64,000 nucleotides of DNA, from the NCBI GenBank assembly GCA_917880885.1, contig OU862913.1, forward strand, positions 45,851,460 through 45,915,459, read 5' to 3'. The notes under the pieces were generated by a model. That model was not told where the DNA came from. It saw only the letters and a list, made by a program, of their open reading frames with translations, and ran no database searches. This document shows, in pieces, positions 33,698 to 44,800 of the stretch (positions are counted from its first letter, which is position 1; every line of letters begins with the position of its first letter). This stretch comes from Limnephilus marmoratus (taxonomy: Eukaryota > Arthropoda > Insecta > Trichoptera > Limnephilidae). The translations under genes were made by a program, and so were the position numbers.

Positions 33698-33913
33698 ATG
33701 TCGTCATCTGGTAGAGTTAAAGCGCATATACCCGGCAACCTTGCTCGATACATGTTTCTGAAAAGTTGCAAAGAACGCCTGCAGGATCCTACTCTGGAGT
33801 TTTACCGCTTAGCTGGGCTCTTATATGACCCGCGTATTCGCCAGGAACTCTTGGAGACATTAGACGAGTTTGACAGGGATACAACGGACGAAGAAAACTT
33901 GTTCGATTTATAA
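33698..33913 (+). CDS. unrecognised 71-codon ORF inside long-TIR element
   Basis: The ATG at 33698 follows the last TATA-bearing repeat, with an in-frame TAG upstream, so this ATG is the only plausible start unless splicing is used. The product is soluble, helix-prone and acidic at the end: KAHIPGNLARYMFLKSCKER, LEFYRLAGLLYDPRIRQELL, then ETLDEFDRDTTDEENLFDL. Its composition looks like real protein, unlike the surrounding AT-rich sequence. I do not recognise the family. It could be a captured host exon, a transposase remnant or the element's own small protein. Confidence 0.5.
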   Translation: MSSSGRVKAHIPGNLARYMFLKSCKERLQDPTLEFYRLAGLLYDPRIRQELLETLDEFDRDTTDEENLFDL

Positions 33914-34190
33914 GGTATGTTCGATGATATTATTGTTTAATGGCAACACTTAATTTTGTGTGGTAAAAATATCTATGTTGTTTTTCTATGGTCTTCGCAC
34001 TTCGTATGTCAAAATGACTATTTTCATGTGTGTGTGTATAGAAAATTTTAAAGTCGTGTAATTCAGTTAATATTGCTTGCCGCCGCCTAATTCTTTCAGA
34101 TTCGGATTCCCCGACCCCAAATTAGTATAAAAATAATTAGTTTGATTTTCTAGGAATTTCGCCCCTAAACCGAAATTTTTCCGCACTTTG

Positions 34191-35120
34191 ATTTGCTGCT
34201 ATTATCTCCTTGGTCTTTGGCGAATAAGATGCATTTTTTATTAGGTTTACATCCGGCGTCATGTGAACACTCGCACCACTGTCTAAGTAAAAATCTTTTT
34301 TACTATAATTCCCGCTCAAGAAAACAGCCGAAAACGCATTAGTTTTCTTAATTTGTTGCTGATCATTCTGTTTACACTGCGATTTATAGTGACCGTATTG
34401 ACGACAACGGTAACACTTTATGTTATTTCTGTCAGTTTTGTTTACATTCGAACTGACCATAGACGACGAACTACGACGTTCATAGTTAGAACTGTCATTT
34501 CTGCCAGTGCTGCCAACTTTAGAATACTGTTGGCGACTGTGCTGCCCTCTACTCAAGAAAGCGCCACCACCGGAAGACGTGTGTTCGCCTTCATTTCCTA
34601 CAAGGTCAAGTAATTTGGCCTTCATGACATCAGCAGTAATGGCGATACCGGAATGCTCTATAGCGATGATCATGGGGAAGTATTTTTCAGGTAAACCGGC
34701 CAACAGCAGGCTGCCAATCCATTCATCTCCGATCTGAAAGCCCGTACCAGATAATCTTTGCGCCGTTTCGATTACTTGCGTGACGTAGCTTGTCATTGAC
34801 TCGCAACTTTCTAGACGAATCGAAATTAGGTTCCTCAGCAAAGTTATTCTTCTGGAGAATCCTGAGTCATCGAACATAGATTTCAGCTTTTCCCATAAGT
34901 TCACGGTACTTGTTGCCTCTCTAATATGAACATACAATGACGGATCAATAGTTAAAATCAATCTGGCTTTCGCTTTTGCATCGTTTTCTTTGTCTACCGT
35001 CGTAATGCAATTTGATAATCCTTCCAAAACTAACATGTTTTGTGTTGCAAAAGCCCAGTCACGGTAATTTTCACGGCCCTTTAGCTTAACAACATTGGCC
35101 AAAAGAGAACCGGACGCCAT
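34191..35120 (-). CDS. copia Gag and protease, N-terminal part of polyprotein
   Basis: The ATG at 35120 starts MASGSLLANVVKLKGRENY, a UBN2-type gag. A CCHC knuckle CYRCRQYGHYKSQC lies near residue 236, and the retroviral-type protease motif YLDSGASVHMT near 280. The frame is open into the nested element (formal stop 34137), but the copia part ends at the target duplication near 34190 and resumes at about 32605. Gag packages the RNA and the protease matures the polyprotein. Confidence 0.9.
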
Positions 35121-35272
35121 TTTTGTTGATTTTTAAACTTCGTTGTTTAACACACAAAGATATAAATTTTCTTTTGTCTCCTTATCACCACAGCCAACGC
35201 CTATTCTAGCTACCAAAAAAATCACAACAAACTTTACTTCACTGCTAGAAAACTATAGGACATACTGGGCCA

Positions 35273-35425
35273 TGTGATAAAGAAATAAAACAACCGACTT
35301 GTTCAAGGCAAGATGATAGACAGAGATTTTTATTCATAGAAGCATAGATAACTAAATACACAACAGTACAACAAATGACGTTAGGTACTTGGTTTATTTA
35401 ATGTAACCCGGAATTAATTCCAACA
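35273..35425 (-). repeat. copia 5' LTR
   Basis: Start and end match the 3' LTR. The next bases on the minus strand are tggcccagtatg, a candidate primer-binding site. A TATA-type promoter is not obvious in this short LTR. Confidence 0.9.
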
Positions 35426-35966
35426 AAAATGATTGGAATGAACTGATGAAATCCAAAAATGTTTTTTTTTAATTTTTTCACCAAAATTTACGGCACCATG
35501 CGCGTTTATATTTGGACTAATTGCTAACGAGGATGTAGTAAGACTGGTTGATTTTTACATTTCTGTACTTTCAGGTAAAGTCGATTTCGAAAAAAATATG
35601 GTCGGGTTCCTTGGGAACTGAAATTTCGTGAAACACATGCAGATACGTTATCTCGTTGTTATTGTTTCCACTGATTTTGTTTTGTTTGTAAAATGAATAT
35701 TTACTGCAATAACAGCATAAACGGCTCTTTAAACTTACATAAAGCTTAGTCTTTTTTATTTTGTCTTTTATATTTTTTTATGTGCATATCTGGAAGGGTC
35801 TAGTTCTAGTACCTAACTTAAGAACTAATTTCTTGTGAATAATTTCAGTAGTGTTGAAATATGAGTAGGTATATTACTTAAAACAAATTATTCAAATCGT
35901 CGCGGAACCCCTGTTCAGGTTCCGCGGAACCCTAGGGTTCCGCGGAACACAGTTTGGGAAACCCTG

Positions 35967-38624
35967 GGATATTCAGTAAAAAAAAATAATTCGTTCCCCT
36001 TGCAATCGGCCTGCACACCGGGGCAGGGTAACTTCGCGCGGAACTTTGAGAATTTGCTCTCCCTGATTCATATTATATTAGGCATTATATTGGTAGGTGA
36101 TATTTTTAATGAAATTCATAGATTTTTTTATTTTTTGGTAAGATATTATAAAGTAATTTTAGACAATATAATTTGCCAGTGCTGCACACAAACACACTGT
36201 GCAAACAGCCGCCCTTGGTCAGGACAGTCAATAACGTTGTTGCAGATTTTGTACAGAGTCATGAGGTCAAGGTATGTTCGCCAGTTGACAGAGTGGAGAC
36301 GTTAGACCTAGTCGTAGTAATTACCCCATGGTATCAATAGGTATGTAGGGGTCAACCCTACCTGCCATATTTCCATTTGCGACAACCCTGACACTACCGG
36401 TTTCGCCACCGCGATGACAGCGCCGCGCCGCCACGAGCATAAATATACAAACCACCCACATACAAACCACCCACTAGATTGATAACTTCAGGCTTTTGTT
36501 CGAGAAAAATTTGGTCACTATTTCACCATCAAAATGCAATAATTTTTCGAATGATGATGATGATGACGGGGATTCGTGACGTCACACACCATAGACGAAG
36601 ATAGAGTAAGCAACAACAAAAAAGGCGCGACCATAGACAATATTATTTTCTTTCGGGGCCTACCCAGTACCGCCCAAATTATTAGCCTTAAATATTATTT
36701 TAAAAATAAAACTCGTAATTACATGATAAGAATTTTATTAAAAACATGAAATACCAACAGGAAATACATATAATTAAAATATGATTGTGCGTTCCTACAA
36801 AACTACTGAATTTAAAAAATTTTCATTTAATAGAAAAATGAAAAACATGTAGGTACATATTTTAAACAAGAATACAATGTAAGCAGGTTATATTTATGTA
36901 GCAAATTGCCACATGAAGACATTTTTTTAAAGATAAATTACTTAACATACCTATTATATCTTTCGTCAGGTCTAAAATAAATTTACCATATTGCCAAAAT
37001 ATAACCAAGGTCCATGGAGACATTAGTTTACATAAGATGTTTGATGTTTCATTCGGGGCTCAAATATGTATAATATTTTTTAATTTGGAGTTTAGTTTAG
37101 TTCAGTTCATCATATTTTTCCTGAAATCATTAAAAATAATGTAACAAATGTACGTTGAAAATTAAAAATCTTCAAAACAAAAACAAAAAATATTACTAAA
37201 GAAGTTATATTTTATAAAAACTGTATTGGTTAACTTATGGAAATTAGTTAAAAAATGGAATTTTTATTTTATTTCTGTACATGTATATGGTACATGTATG
37301 GTATGGTACATGTACACGGTATGGTACATGTACATGTATTGTGTATATGGAAATTAGTTAAAAAATGGAATTTTTATTTTATTTGTGTACATGTACATAT
37401 CTATGTATGTATGTAGTTACATTTCCTCCCATGTCATTTAATTTATGATTACTCTCATACTAAACCAAGTTCTAGGATACCTACTTACTTATATAAAGAA
37501 ACCTACTCAAATGCATTAAATTTGTCTGACGTTATTAAATTTTTGTAAAATGAAAGTAAGTAATAAAAATAATAATTACCTCTGCATCATTCTCAATGAC
37601 CAATGACTGATAGTATTTCCCTAAACCTCATCTAACCATCTCCAGAAACAGAAGCGAATGTATTGGGATGTGGATATAAAATGTTATACTTATTGTAAAC
37701 GAGTAAAGTTTTGTCGGTTCAGATTCCACTGAAAAATAGTAATACATTTATTAATACTGATAAAAATATAAAAAAAAATGTTAAAAATAAGAACAGAAAG
37801 TGCAAGCGTAGTGATAAATGTGTTGTTCCTATCATCAGGGTTGATGTGTAAAACGGCACAATACCCCCAAAAAAATCTCTTTAATACTTTTTGCCGTGAA
37901 AATCTAAAATCATACTTGAATAATAGGTATTTTAGCAAACCTAACTCCTATAAGTAACTTGTGAAAAAAGCAAATGAAATGCTAATTGTTAAAATCTATT
38001 TTATATAATAAAAAAAAACATAAGCACTATTGTCAAAATCCAGAGAGGAAATTGGGGAAGATTAAATTAATGAGATAGGTCAATGCAATATAGAAAAAAA
38101 GTATACCTTTTTAAGATGTAATCGTGATGTTCGACTGCGTCAATTACTTATTAGATTCCGGGTGGATAAATATGTTCTGAAAACGGAAACATGTACGACA
38201 CCGATTAAAATACAACTTAAATAACATACCTACTTTAGGAACACTGAAATATCAACCAAAGGAAGTTTCCCACCTGTAATTTTGTTCCAATTACGGGTAC
38301 TGTTCTTCCATTTTTCATTCGATCGCGAATTCCCAAAATCTATATTGACACTTATTGCCATCTTATTGCGTCGGAAATGTGAATGCATTGTAAATGTCAA
38401 ACGAAAATAAAACAGAAAAATGCAACAAAAATCCAAGATTCCTATTGGTGGAGGCAGTAGCTGGGGACCATAAACAAATCGAAGGGGACTTATGATATCA
38501 CCAAAGATTCGGTTCACTTTTTGGATCGGAGTTATACCCGCCTGGCCACGAGGGAATAACACGGAACGCGCGAAGCCAGCAGAAGCCGCGTACCGGGGTA
38601 TAACTCCGATCCAAATTTTCAACC
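35967..38624. other. unassigned AT-rich stretch with local repeats
   Basis: No supported gene. 36000-36305 is open on + but has no recognised domain. A 40-bp segment around ggaaattagttaaaaaatgg is present twice, near 37239-37275 and 37345-37385, separated by acatgta-rich palindromic microsatellite. A small palindromic element lies at 38522-38613. Confidence 0.35.
38522..38613. mobile_element. short element with 20-bp inverted ends
   Basis: The ends ttggatcggagttatacccg and cggggtataactccgatcca are inverted copies around about 55 bp. No target duplication is evident. It could be a very short MITE or a stem-loop. Confidence 0.45.
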
Positions 38625-38690
38625 AACAACAAAGATAGGGATTGTCTATGACAGCTGTCACGAACGGTCGTTTTTTGAGTGTCTCTTCAC

Positions 38691-40142
38691 CAGCGCCGGA
38701 TCTGCCATACGTTCAAAAACGTGCAAAAAACCTGGCGCCAACTCCGAAGGGGCGCCGTGAGAAAATAAATATTGTATTAAAAATTTGTTATAATATTCCC
38801 TGAATCGTTTAAAAATTACCCATAGTACGAAATAATTATTACGTTCTAGCAACACTTTCCAAAGATACAGACTGCGCACGCATCTGGTTTGTATTCAACG
38901 GTTTACGAATTTATAGACAGTTACAGAATTTTTTTACAAATTCCATATATTTAGTTTAAACGTAAGATCTATTTTTCCATATATCTTTTACTGTCTTTTA
39001 CGACGAATGGGTAAGATCCAAATTCAATAACCAATCACAGCGCCGTACTTTTATTCAAGAGAACAAACAAACCGACTGCGCCTTTCAAAATGCTTTTGTA
39101 CGATTTAAGTCTCTAGGAGAAGGTAGTTAATGACCATTTTCTTATGAAATCTTCAGTAAATTCCATTAGCATAAACATCGCACGGTTTGCAACAGTTGAC
39201 AGTTTCATAATTGATTTGACATTGACAGTTGAAGTTCGTAAAATGTACCTATAATTAATTTCTATTAGATTTGTTATTTTACAGTCAGTAATAATCAGTG
39301 TAAGCGTCTTTCGTAAGCCGTTGATACCATAGATACGTCAGTGTTTAGTGTTTTGTATGGTGTTTGTTCGCTCAACACAGAACACAGGGGAAATGGAAAT
39401 GCAAGGTACAAATTTGAGGTTATATTATTAGATTTTTTAATTTATAACTAAATTTCTATTGGTTGTTAGAGGTTGTGGATTGTGGATTACAATGAATAGA
39501 ACAATAATTAAAAAAAAACTTTCAGGCTCGCAGAACCTAAAACGTAGAATTAAAGAGCATAATGACATAAAAAAACTCGTTTCCATTGGGATTTTTTTTT
39601 TCCAATTTCTCCAACATCGATAAAAAATGATGTCCCGCGCAATGACGTTACAATGGTCCCGAGCACATCTAAACAGATATCTATCGCACAAATTCCTCCG
39701 GTCGAATTATTAGAAGATAAAAATAACGTTACTGATAGCAGTTTAAATTTAATTCTGTTTTCAGAGCTTGAATTGAAAGATCCCGGATGCTGGCCAAAGT
39801 TATCTCAAAATTCCATTACTTTATTAGTTCAGGAAGGTCCTGTACAATTGAAAGGTTTTGATTTTCCTGAACAAGCGTAAATTTAATACTAGGTATTATT
39901 ACAAGAAACTGCCTAATGGAGAAGAATTACATAGATCGTGGCTTATTTATTCGAAAACTTTAGATAGGGTTACACCCTTTATATGTCTTGATTTTATTTG
40001 ATAAATTAGTGTAAAAAAAAAAATTTAATTAAAAAAAAAAAATTGGGGTGAACGAATTTTCAATCAAAATAAAAATGTAGGGGGGGGGGGGCGCCATCGT
40101 TACCTTCTGCACAGGGCGCTAGATTTCGTAGATCCGGCCCTG
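38691..40142 (+). mobile_element. hAT element in the 5' UTR of the LINE, perfect 8-bp TSD
   Basis: The ends CAGCGCCGGATCT and inverse of CAGGGCCGGATCT are bounded by ctcttcac exactly (38683-38690, 40143-40150). + strand 39653-39990 encodes the N-terminal part of a ZMYM1-like hAT transposase. A run of 12 G residues precedes the right end. Confidence 0.85.
39653..39990 (+). pseudogene. ZMYM1-like hAT transposase N-terminal fragment
   Basis: The frame reads DPGCWPKLSQNSITLLVQEG, PVQLKGFDFPEQA to a TAA. After it, in a shifted frame, come RYYYKKLPNGEELHRSWLIYSKT and RVTP. These match the TTF-type zinc-finger entry of ZMYM1-like transposases (DPA-W, GPVQ, FP, then RKL-NGE--RSWL-YS). The catalytic part is gone. 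Confidence 0.78.
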
Positions 40143-40335
40143 CTCTTCACCACATAAATCAAACCAAAACAAACATATTAGTTATTTTAACCCATTTAGT
40201 GCTTAAATTCTTTTGTAATTTAGTTTGTGTAACTGTATCTGTGTTAATCCTTAAATATTGTGTTGTTTTTATCTGTTTGTCGGTAAGTCTTGTTAAATAT
40301 TTGATGTAGGTAGGTTTAAAAATATTAATATAGAG

Positions 40336-41862
40336 ATGGAACGGGCTAAACCTCCCGATCCCCCGGACGAAATCAACGATGGCTCTTTATCAGACTCCTC
40401 GGTGGGCTCAATGGAAACGGTTGCCACCGATATTCCAGAACCCTCAGACTTCATCACAGTAACAACTAAAAAAAGGAAAAATTTAAAGCTTGTGCGAAAT
40501 TCCAGTACAGATTCCGAAAAAGTACCCCACAAAATTCCTGCCCTTGATAAAAATAAAAGCTATGTAGACAATGGTATTCTTTCGCCCAATCAGCAGATCC
40601 CTTCTATCCAGCCACTCAACTCGCCGATCACAACGCCCACTGCTAGACCAACTACTCCTGTCCCCAAACCGTCACCAGCCCCTACACCCTCACGAATTTA
40701 CAACAATTTAGACAGGCCACCATACATTACACATGTCACTAAAATCTCAAAGGAAGGAGGTCCAACAACATTGTATGACATTGACTTTGGTCACTTTCTC
40801 CACAAAAATAAAATCAGTCCTGTCTGGAATGGAGTTAAGTCGGTTGGTCGTAACCGTCTTTCCGTCGAGTTTAAGACAGCGGCTGAAGCCAATAATTTTG
40901 TTAAATCTGCGGTTGCCAAGGAAAACTCCTATAACGTATTCATTCCTTCTTACCAGGTTACTAAACTTGGAGTCACTAAGGGGATTCCTCCACACTGGAC
41001 GACAGAGGACATCTTGGAGAACATTAAGGTTCCCCAGGGTTACGGAAAGGTCATTAAAGCTCGCAGACTAAATTATCGTTTTAACACTGGAAACGCCATA
41101 GAATGGAGACCCTCTCAGTCTGTTGTCCTCACATTTGACTCCAAAGATCTCCCTCAAAATGTCACCATGTTCCACGTCTCCCTACCGGTTGATCTCTACG
41201 TGTTTCCAACTGTTCAGTGCTACAAGTGCTGTAGGTTTGGACATACGAAGACCCTCTGCAGATCAGAACCTCGATGCTATAAGTGCACTTCGTCTCATAG
41301 TGGCGATAGCTGTAATACAACGGAGGAAAATTTTAAGTGCTTAAACTGCTCAGGAAACCACTTGTCGACCAGCAAAATTTGCCCCGAAATGTCAAGGCAG
41401 CGCAACATCAAACATACAATGGCTGTAAAGAACATTTCGTATGCGGAAGCATCCAAAATGTTCAATAAGGCTGTCATTTCTTATGCTGAAACTGCATCCA
41501 AAAATATTTCCTCCCCTCATCAATCTTCTTCTTCATCAACGAAGAAAACAGTTTTAAAGTTCAGTAAACCCCGAGTTCTCCCAAAAAAGAATGCCACTAG
41601 TCACGAATCCTTGTTATGGTTCCCCAATGGACAGCTCCCTCCCAACTCGGATAGAACAATACTCAAGTCACCTGTTAACGCAGACCCACATAACATTAAC
41701 GATCTTAATTCTACACTTATCACCTCATTTTTACACATCGTTCAGACTTTAAATAAAAACAATATACAAATACCGTCCCACGTTGCCAAACAGATTGCAC
41801 AGATTATAAATACCTCTAGAAATGGCCCCTCTGATGAGGATTCTTCAGTGGAATTGCCATAG
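40336..41862 (+). CDS. LINE ORF1, nucleic-acid chaperone with three zinc knuckles (508 aa)
   Basis: The ATG at 40336 is the first after the short AT-rich leader and the frame is intact. The product has a low-complexity Pro/Ser/Thr N-terminus (to about residue 135), an RRM-like middle (about 135-295, with YITHVTKISKEGGPTTLYDI and VTKGIPPHWTTEDI), then CYKCCRFGHTKTLC, CYKCTSSHSGDSC and CLNCSGNHLSTSKIC knuckles (about 297-355) and a Ser-rich tail. ORF1 proteins coat LINE RNA and enter the nucleus with it. Its end overlaps the ORF2 start by 41 bp in another frame, so ORF2 probably depends on reinitiation. Confidence 0.9.
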   Translation: MERAKPPDPPDEINDGSLSDSSVGSMETVATDIPEPSDFITVTTKKRKNLKLVRNSSTDSEKVPHKIPALDKNKSYVDNGILSPNQQIPSIQPLNSPITTPTARPTTPVPKPSPAPTPSRIYNNLDRPPYITHVTKISKEGGPTTLYDIDFGHFLHKNKISPVWNGVKSVGRNRLSVEFKTAAEANNFVKSAVAKENSYNVFIPSYQVTKLGVTKGIPPHWTTEDILENIKVPQGYGKVIKARRLNYRFNTGNAIEWRPSQSVVLTFDSKDLPQNVTMFHVSLPVDLYVFPTVQCYKCCRFGHTKTLCRSEPRCYKCTSSHSGDSCNTTEENFKCLNCSGNHLSTSKICPEMSRQRNIKHTMAVKNISYAEASKMFNKAVISYAETASKNISSPHQSSSSSTKKTVLKFSKPRVLPKKNATSHESLLWFPNGQLPPNSDRTILKSPVNADPHNINDLNSTLITSFLHIVQTLNKNNIQIPSHVAKQIAQIINTSRNGPSDEDSSVELP

Positions 41863-44800
41863 TCTCCGAAACAAATCAGTAGACATCTTAAACACATTAA
41901 ACTCACTCTCCATTGCAGTGGCTGCCGTCTCTGAGACGTGGCTTGAACCGGACTCTCATTTCAGAGTTCGAGGATTCCACTGTCTTCGTGACGACCGCCA
42001 AGATGGGAAGGGTGGCTCCGCTCTTCTCATTAAAACATCCCTACCCTTTTCCCCAGTAGATGTTAAGCCAGCCGGTTGCCCTTTTCAGGTGACGGCCGCA
42101 AAGGTTTTTGGCACTACAATCCTTTCCCTGTATATATCCCCTTCTAATAAACCCTCTAAATCAATTCTTCAAGCAATGCTTTCTAAGATCAAACCTCCTT
42201 TCCTTGTTCTGGGAGACTTTAATGCTCACCACGGATTATGGGGCTCTGTGTCTTGCGACAGATTGGGAAGAAACATTGTTGACCTTCTTGACGATCTTGA
42301 TCTTTGCATTATGAATGACGGTTCCCCTACCCGAGTTCAGGTACCAGGTCAACGACCCAGCGTGGTCGACCTTACCATTTGCAACTCTAACATAGCCGGA
42401 TCCTTGTTCTGGAAAGTTCTGGAAGACCCGCACGGGAGTGATCACTATCCAATCCTCATTGAATCCTCCAACATGCTCCATACCAACAAGGCTTTCACGT
42501 TTCGTAATCGTAAACCGAGATTTGTAACCTCGAAGGCCAACTGGACTGATTTTTCAAAGCTCATAAAGCTCTCCATGCTTAGTCTGCCCTCTCCGACTAA
42601 AGATAATGTCACGGAATGTTACGAGTTGCTAGTTTCATCAATCATCGCGGCTGCAGAGACGTGCATTCCTATCAAATTACCTGGAAATAAAGGAAAACCT
42701 CCCCCAGCCCCGTGGTGGGATAATGAATGTGCAGACGCAATAAATTCCAGGAAGAGGTATGCTAAAATATATTCTTTGAACATGACCCTTGAGAATTTCC
42801 TGAACTTCAAAAAGATTGAAGCTAAGACCAAGCGATTGCTCAAAAATAAAAAAAAGGCAAGGATGGAAAAACTTTTGTTCTTCCTTATCTCCCGATACCC
42901 CACTCTCAGCTGTTTGGAATTCAATCCGCCGATTCAGAGGTTCTTACGTCCCACCCGTAGCTCATCCTCTCTCTTCAGAGTGGGTGAAGGAATTTGCCGA
43001 TAAATTAGCTCCTCCGACTGCGAGTAACTGGAATGAAACGGAATTCACATACTCGTTTCGTACTCGGGGGTGGATAGACTCACACTTCAATTTATTTGAA
43101 CTAAGAGAGGTTTTAAACGACCTTAGAGACTCAGCTCCCGGCGAAGACGGTATTCCGTATAGCCTCATTAAAAACTGTGATGTTGCTACACATAATTATT
43201 TTCTTACACTTTTAAATCTGATGTTTGACACAGGTAAAATTCCAACCTCCTGGAAAACCCAATTAATTATCCCCATTCTGAAACCCCAAAAGGACCCCAG
43301 TTCTGGTCTTTCGTACAGACCCATTGCTCTTTCTTCTTCTTTAGTTAAAATTGCAGAACATTTAATAAAAAGACGACTAGACTGGTATGTTGAAAGTGAG
43401 AAAATTCTTCCCAGCTCACAGTTTGGATTTCGAAAAACAAAAAGTACAACTGAAAGCATTTCAATTCTCACTTCTGATATACAGATGGTCCTAGCTGAAA
43501 ATAATAATCTTGTCGGTGTTTGCGTAGATATTTCCGGAGCTTTTGACAATGTTTTATTAAACGTTCTACAGAGAAAATTATTACAAATCGGCATCCCCCG
43601 TAAGCTTGCTAGTTTCATAATCAACCTTCTTCTTACCAGAAAAATTCAAATCCAGGTTCTGAATTCCCCTTCCCTGTTGAGAACGGTGAACAAGGGTTTG
43701 CCTCAGGGATCCGTTCTTAGTCCTATCCTTTTTAATATTTACACCTCTGACCTGCATCTGAGTATCCATCCATCATGTAAAATTCTTCAGTATGCAGATG
43801 ATTTTTTTATCTATATATCAGGACGAATTATTGGTTTTCTGGAGGAAATGATTAACCTTAGCATGAAAAATCTTTGCATTTTTCTAACAAATCACGGCCT
43901 GGAAATTACTCCAACCAAAAGCAATGTTATCGTTTTCTCTAGGAAACGTGTTGCCCCGTGCATTTCAATCCGAATCGATAACATAATTCTCCCCGTCCAA
44001 GTTCAGATAAAATTTCTGGGTGTCATACTAGACTCTAAGCTAACGTGGAACTCTTACGTAAATCTTATTATTAACAAAAGTCAAGCTGGCCTTAACGCCC
44101 TGCGCGCCGTGTCAAGGGTCTGGTGGGGAAGCCATCCATGCTCGCAAAAATTGTTTTATAATGCATATGTTAGAAGCCATTTGGATTACGCGTCATTCCT
44201 CATTGAGCCCACTTCTAAAAAAAACCTTACAAGGTTAGACCGTATCCAATCTCAAAGCCTAAGATTAATTATCGGAGCCATGCGATCTTCCCCAATTAAC
44301 GCTTTGCAGGTGGAGGCTGTTGACTCTCCTCTCCATTTCAGAAGACAGTTCTTGGCAGACAAGTTCTTATTTAAATGTTTCAGACTGTCTAATCACCCAC
44401 TGATGGACAAAATTGCTGCTCTCTCTGCTCAGGTTAGATCACTTCCATATTGGAGGAACAAAACAATCCCACTTCTCGTCAAAAGCCTCCATACTTACAA
44501 TGCATATAAACCCATTTTTAAACGACTTCAAAAAGGAGGAGGTTCTCAATTCGACTGTATTTTTTTTTTTTTTTTTTTTTTATGTTTGTTAGCTCAGAAC
44601 TTTCGACTGGGTGAACTGATATTGATGATTATTTTTTTATTTGAAAGCTGGTGCTTCCCATGTGGTCCCATTTTAATTTGGTCTAGTTCTGACAATGGCA
44701 TCCATGAGAAAACCATATAAGTCTTAAATTTGCATAAAGTATGTGCGCGACAAATGGACGAATAACTCAATATCACGCTAACCGATTTCAATGATTCTTT

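Larger units (their letters stand above)
32614..34182. mobile_element. long-TIR DNA element of unknown superfamily, 8-bp TSD
   Basis: The flanks gcactttg (32606-32613, 34183-34190) are an exact duplication of copia coding sequence; removing one copy plus the element joins the copia frame (ANQS|AMPV). The inverted arms run about 32614-33018 and 33940-34182. They begin GG(nn)AAATTTCGGTTTAGG and share cctagaaaatcaaac and gaattaggcggcggcaagca. The left arm is longer because about 150 bp (from cctagaaaatcaaac) is duplicated. Between the arms are seven 93/94-bp repeats and a 71-codon ORF. An 8-bp TSD fits hAT or P types; the long arms are more like Mutator. Not recognised. Confidence 0.82.
29297..35425 (-). 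mobile_element. Ty1/copia LTR retrotransposon, near-intact, interrupted by a DNA element
   Basis: Two 153-bp LTRs (29297-29449, 35273-35425) differ at one base by eye, so the insertion is young. On the minus strand the order is LTR, tggcccagtatg (likely primer-binding site, directly after the LTR), gag-protease, integrase, RT, RNase H, agttgggg (polypurine tract), LTR. The lesions are one in-frame TAG and one 1569-bp insertion with an 8-bp TSD. The order protease-integrase-RT-RH identifies copia. Confidence 0.93.
27386..35966 (-). mobile_element. hAT transposon hosting a multi-level nest, perfect 8-bp TSD
   Basis: The left end CAGGGTTTCCCAAACT (27386) and the right end, inverse of CAGGGTTTCCCAAACTGT (to 35966), match. 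The flanks ggatattc are exact (27378-27385, 35967-35974). The minus strand at about 28110-27640 encodes remnants of an SCAND3/ZBED-type hAT transposase (SASEYENLIDL, DFWVSL, EYPNLSK, DIRIRITNI). The sequence near 35426-35966 is its other side. The SINE, a LINE fragment, a copia element and a long-TIR element are nested inside and account for most of the 8.6 kb. Confidence 0.85.

Noticed and set aside
33068..33761. Coding repeats on both strands of the 93-bp array
   Set aside because: The unit is 31 codons long, so open frames recur automatically. The 93/94 alternation breaks every frame, so they are not conserved proteins.
36000..36305. 101-codon ORF as a gene
   Set aside because: No domain, AT-rich composition and no promoter or splice context; consistent with a chance ORF.
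38230..38879. Minus-strand ORFs near 38.2-38.9 kb as host exons
   Set aside because: They run through a short inverted-repeat element, a LINE insertion site and a hAT end, with no recognised domain.
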